DNA of 8,814 nucleotides from JBEKJU01 sp050011095 (GTDB taxonomy: Bacteria > Desulfobacterota > Syntrophorhabdia > Syntrophorhabdales > WCHB1-27). This document shows, piece by piece, positions 6,989-8,814 of the stretch (position 1 is the stretch's first letter; the number at the start of each line of letters is the position of its first letter). Location of the stretch: positions 1 through 8,814 of the forward strand of contig JBEKJU010000142.1 of NCBI GenBank assembly GCA_050011095.1, given 5' to 3'. A program made the translations under genes and the position numbers. Under the pieces are notes generated by a model. That model had not been told where the DNA came from. It saw only the letters and a program-made list of their open reading frames with translations, and did not search any database.

Positions 6989-7018
6989 ATAATAAAAAGT
7001 GTTTCGGGGACGAGACAA
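6989..7018 (-). promoter_or_regulatory. Candidate sigma-70 promoter of the mla operon
   Basis: On the minus strand, TTGTCT (7018-7013) and TATTAT (6994-6989) are separated by 18 bases. Matches are four of six and five of six to the consensus. Transcription would start near 6982, leaving a leader of about 35 bases before the small ORF and about 215 bases before mlaE. Confidence 0.45.
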
Positions 7019-7028
7019 ATTCGGATTA

Positions 7029-7057
7029 TTGACTTCACCTATCACGGTATCTATAAA
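7029..7057 (+). promoter_or_regulatory. Candidate plus-strand sigma-70 promoter
   Basis: TTGACT (7029-7034), 17 bases, then TATAAA (7052-7057): five of six matches in each hexamer with ideal spacing. It faces away from the mla operon and toward the 3' end of the yihY-like gene, although no plausible plus-strand gene follows. Its -35 element lies only ten bases from the -35 of the minus-strand candidate. Confidence 0.4.
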
Positions 7058-7188
7058 AAGCAGTATAGGCCTCTTTGACGTCTTTGCAGCGCAACAACCT
7101 GCTTCTCGTGTGAATGCAGTGGCCGGAAAACGCCGGGGGCCGCCATCGACCTCACGCGGCCAAGGCGCAAGGGGTGATTTGCATGGAA

Positions 7189-7208
7189 ACCGCCTGCTTT
7201 CAGGTGGT
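7189..7208 (+). terminator. Hairpin at the yihY stop, possible weak plus-strand terminator
   Basis: ACCGCCTG (7189-7196), loop CTTT, CAGGTGGT (7201-7208) form an 8-bp stem with one G-U pair when read as plus-strand RNA. As minus-strand RNA the same position is an A-C mismatch. The following bases CTTGTGCTC are only weakly T-rich, so a terminator is uncertain. The yihY-family stop codon lies inside the hairpin. Confidence 0.25.
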
Positions 7209-8075
7209 CTTGTGCTCAAGCTCTGCAATAACCTGAGCGCCCAGCAAAACAATCAGCGCTATAGCTTCGGCGGTGAGGAGGGCCACCACCGCGGTGGCGA
7301 AGGAACCATAAATCAGGTTGACCATCGACAGGGTGGAGTAATACCAGATAAGCCCACGGCGGGTGAGCTCCCATAGAATCGTCGCGGTTATCCCTCCGAT
7401 CAGCGCGTGACTAAATCTGATACGGACTGCGGGCATGAACAGATAAAGGGAAGTGAGCATAAGCACCTCGCTCACCACCCCCATTGCATACAGCACGACC
7501 CTGAAAGTAAGTTCGAGACTCAAGCTCCGTCCGAACAGCATCAACTGCCTATTTTCGAGTATTTCCAATGCCGCCGTAATAAACGAAACCAGCACTATAA
7601 CCAGACCGATGGCAAAGACATAGGCATAAGGAATGACAGCGGAAACGAGAAAGTTGCGGCGCTGGGTTCTGGCGCGATGAACAAAGATCACCGACAGGGA
7701 ACTTTGAAGCACTCCGAAGGCCATGGAGCTGAAAAACAGCATGGCCAGGACTCCAATGATACCGACCGTGTGACGGTGCTCAATAAATACCCGCACCTGT
7801 TGGTTCAAAATTGCGGCGTACCCCGGCATCACCATTCCTGCATAGGTCGATAGGGTCTGAAACAACGAGTCCTCTCTTACAAAATGTGACAAACCAATAA
7901 CCGCAAGGATTGACATGGGCACGATCGACAACAGGGTGTAATAGGCAATGGCGCCGGATAGCAGCAGGCCCTGATTGCGCATGAAACCACGCGCTACCCT
8001 CAGCGGGAAGCTGAAAGGCCGGCCAGGTGACCGTCTTACATTTTTTTGTTCGGTCATGAGGCCGGTTTTACTCAT
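7200..8075 (-). CDS. YihY/BrkB-family inner-membrane protein
   Basis: The protein has 291 residues from the ATG at 8075. It has about six membrane helices (roughly 38-62, 103-131, 144-170, 191-213, 222-244, 256-285). RNQGLLLSGAIAYYTLLSIV (34-53) and YGSFATAVVALLTAEAIALI (256-275) followed by LLGAQVIAELE are hallmarks of the YihY/BrkB family (formerly mis-named ribonuclease BN). The molecular function of the family is not settled; members have been linked to transport or envelope roles. Start choice: a TTG at 8111 is also in frame, but the ATG at 8073-8075 has AGAGG seven bases upstream (8083-8087). A later ATG at 8057 lacks such a site. It is codirectional with the mla operon but separated by about 250 bases with its own promoter-like elements, so it is probably a separate unit. 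Confidence 0.92.
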   Translation of the reverse strand: MSKTGLMTEQKNVRRSPGRPFSFPLRVARGFMRNQGLLLSGAIAYYTLLSIVPMSILAVIGLSHFVREDSLFQTLSTYAGMVMPGYAAILNQQVRVFIEHRHTVGIIGVLAMLFFSSMAFGVLQSSLSVIFVHRARTQRRNFLVSAVIPYAYVFAIGLVIVLVSFITAALEILENRQLMLFGRSLSLELTFRVVLYAMGVVSEVLMLTSLYLFMPAVRIRFSHALIGGITATILWELTRRGLIWYYSTLSMVNLIYGSFATAVVALLTAEAIALIVLLGAQVIAELEHKTT

Positions 8076-8186
8076 CAATGAGCCTCTGACTATTGGATTT
8101 CGCCGGGTCAAGGATTCAGGCAGGCTCTCTCACTGTTTCCCGACTAAAGCGTACCGATATCGCCTTGCCGGGCCCTGGGCGGGCTC

Positions 8187-8381
8187 GGGTCTTCTTGCGA
8201 TAAGACCCTTCGTTTCAGCGCGCAGTCCTTGCGGGACTGCCGCTGTGTCCGCCGCATAAGGGCTTCGACCCCGGTCTTCGTCTGATACCGGGTCGCTTAT
8301 CTCCGCCTCATCTTTGTTGTCGCATCAAAGCCCTCCTTGATGCACTACCGACCCACGCCGTGGGACACCCGCTGCGCGGGT
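8187..8381. repeat. Cluster of six short inverted repeats
   Basis: Six stems occur in 195 bases. GGGTCTT/AAGACCC at 8187-8193 and 8202-8208. GCAGTCC/GGACTGC at 8222-8228 and 8234-8240. CGACCCCGGT/ACCGGGTCG with one bulge at 8266-8275 and 8287-8295. GCATCAA/TTGATGC at 8322-8328 and 8337-8343. CCCAC/GTGGG at 8352-8356 and 8360-8364. ACCCGC/GCGGGT at 8367-8372 and 8376-8381. The stems differ in sequence, so it is not a simple tandem repeat. Either strand could fold into a row of hairpins; no poly-T follows in a way that makes a clear terminator. Confidence 0.65.
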
Positions 8382-8494
8382 ACGAACGTGTGAAGGAATC
8401 GCCCTTTTGTCATCACCAAGCCTGCCCCGAAGTGTTTCTATCCGGGGGTGGAAACCTCATGTCCAGGCAGTTCGTAAGACACTTAAATTACTGG

Positions 8495-8514
8495 ATTCCG
8501 CCTTTCGGCGGAAT
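8495..8514. repeat. REP-like palindromic element
   Basis: ATTCCGCC-TTTC-GGCGGAAT is a perfect 8-bp stem with a 4-base loop. On the minus strand the loop reads GAAA, a stable GNRA tetraloop. With its flanks (CTGGATTCC before, GGAATGACG after) it resembles the intergenic palindromes of the type GTCATTCC...GGAATCCAG that occur in many copies in diverse bacterial genomes. Copy number cannot be judged from one window. Confidence 0.6.
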
Positions 8515-8597
8515 GACGAGAAAGGGTCGCAAATCTATTTTTTTCACACGTTCTACCCGACGCCTGCGTGGCGCATCAAAGCCGCGCTGAGGATTCC

Positions 8598-8813
8598 CTA
8601 TCGAATCTGGATGGGGAAGACGAGGCTGATGCCCGGTGACTGATACGGGGTCGGGTCATAGACGACCGGCGGAGGCGCATAGACAGGCTCCGCATAGCCA
8701 TAGCGATATCCACCACGGTAGTGGCCACGGTCTCCACCATGTCCGCCGTGCCCCTGCTGGCTGTGGCCTCTGCCGTTATCCCTGGCGAACGCCGGCGCGA
8801 TGGATATACCGCC
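8598..8813 (-). CDS. Small exported Gly/His/Tyr/Pro-rich protein (5' end beyond window)
   Basis: The frame is open from the right edge and ends at TAG 8598-8600, giving 71 visible residues. The first ten (GGISIAPAFA) look like the end of a signal peptide with an AFA cleavage site followed by RDNG. The mature part is Gly/His-rich (GHGGHGGDRGHYRGGYRYGY), then Pro/Tyr-rich (VYAPPPVVYDPTP), ending in SPGISLVFPIQIR. Small exported proteins with this composition and a hydrophobic beta-like tail are common in Proteobacteria and are mostly uncharacterised. The His-rich part could bind metal, but that is only a composition-based guess. Confidence 0.6.
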   Translation of the reverse strand, partial: GGISIAPAFARDNGRGHSQQGHGGHGGDRGHYRGGYRYGYAEPVYAPPPVVYDPTPYQSPGISLVFPIQIR

Positions 8814-8814
8814 G

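Larger units (their letters stand above)
8076..8597. other. Gene-free region rich in inverted repeats
   Basis: This stretch of about 520 bases carries no convincing gene: the open frames within it lack family resemblance and run across hairpins. It contains a dense series of inverted repeats in its middle (8187-8381), an imperfect CCCCG/CGGGG pair at 8425-8447, a REP-like hairpin at 8495-8514, a T7 run near 8537-8544, and an 11-base direct repeat GCATCAAAGCC at 8322-8332 and 8573-8583. The yihY-like gene's promoter must be near its lower end, but I see no good -35/-10 pair. Confidence 0.6.

Noticed and set aside
7114..7236. Plus-strand 40-codon ORF after the plus-strand promoter candidate
   Set aside because: No ribosome site and an unremarkable sequence; more likely non-coding if transcribed.
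6983..7252. Minus-strand 89-codon frame in the intergenic region
   Set aside because: It overlaps the yihY-family 3' end and both promoter candidates, and the product resembles nothing.
7407..7853. Plus-strand 148-codon frame
   Set aside because: It is antisense to the yihY-family gene; its His/Gln-rich product is what reverse-complemented membrane-protein codons typically give.
8083..8111. TTG at 8111 as the yihY start, and its TTGACC as a -35 box
   Set aside because: The ATG at 8075 has a better ribosome site, and no -10 element lies at a suitable distance after TTGACC.
8187..8381. CRISPR array
   Set aside because: The repeated units are inverted stems of different sequence and there is no constant direct repeat with spacers.
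8495..8544. Plus-strand intrinsic terminator (hairpin plus T7)
   Set aside because: The T tract begins about 22 bases after the hairpin, too far, and no plus-strand gene precedes it.
8360..8643. Two plus-strand frames of 76 and 78 codons
   Set aside because: They run through palindromic repeats and the 3' end of the exported-protein gene, with no family resemblance.

Overview
The window looks like a moderately GC-rich chromosomal segment of a Gram-negative, probably anaerobic bacterium. A complete Mla-type phospholipid transport operon implies an outer membrane. The adjacent ADP-forming acyl-CoA synthetase fused to a GNAT acetyltransferase, the compact mlaEFDCA order and the overall style suggest a Desulfobacterota/syntroph-like lineage, but that placement is an inference and no marker gene is present. 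Every supported gene lies on the minus strand, so transcription runs from high to low coordinates.

Layout from the right edge (upstream) to the left edge (downstream). At 8598-8813 is the 3' part of a small exported Gly/His/Tyr/Pro-rich protein. Positions 8076-8597 hold no convincing gene but are packed with short inverted repeats, including a REP-like hairpin at 8495-8514. A YihY/BrkB-family membrane protein follows (7200-8075). Positions 6949-7199 carry two back-to-back promoter-like sequences, one facing the mla operon and one facing yihY antisense. A small unrecognised ORF (6763-6948) overlaps the start of mlaE. Then come mlaE (permease), mlaF (ATPase), mlaD (MCE protein), mlaC (periplasmic carrier) and mlaA (outer-membrane component). 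Four-base ATGA overlaps join mlaF/mlaD and mlaC/mlaA. A large acyl-CoA synthetase/acetyltransferase gene follows at a 71-base gap and runs off the left edge (1-2508).

How they work together: MlaE and MlaF form the inner-membrane ABC transporter, MlaD is the lipid-binding MCE ring on it, MlaC shuttles phospholipid across the periplasm and MlaA extracts or inserts lipid at the outer membrane. No mlaB (STAS subunit) gene is seen between or beside these genes.

The most unusual observation is that MlaF carries an extra C-terminal domain of about 165 residues that reads as a degenerate GGDEF domain (SRDEI in place of GGDEF, metal-binding aspartates lost). Other points of interest are an MlaA with no lipobox and a repeat-rich linker of about 100 residues, the acyl-CoA synthetase apparently riding on the lipid-transport operon, a G7 tract at the mlaE start, and the cluster of hairpins upstream of yihY.
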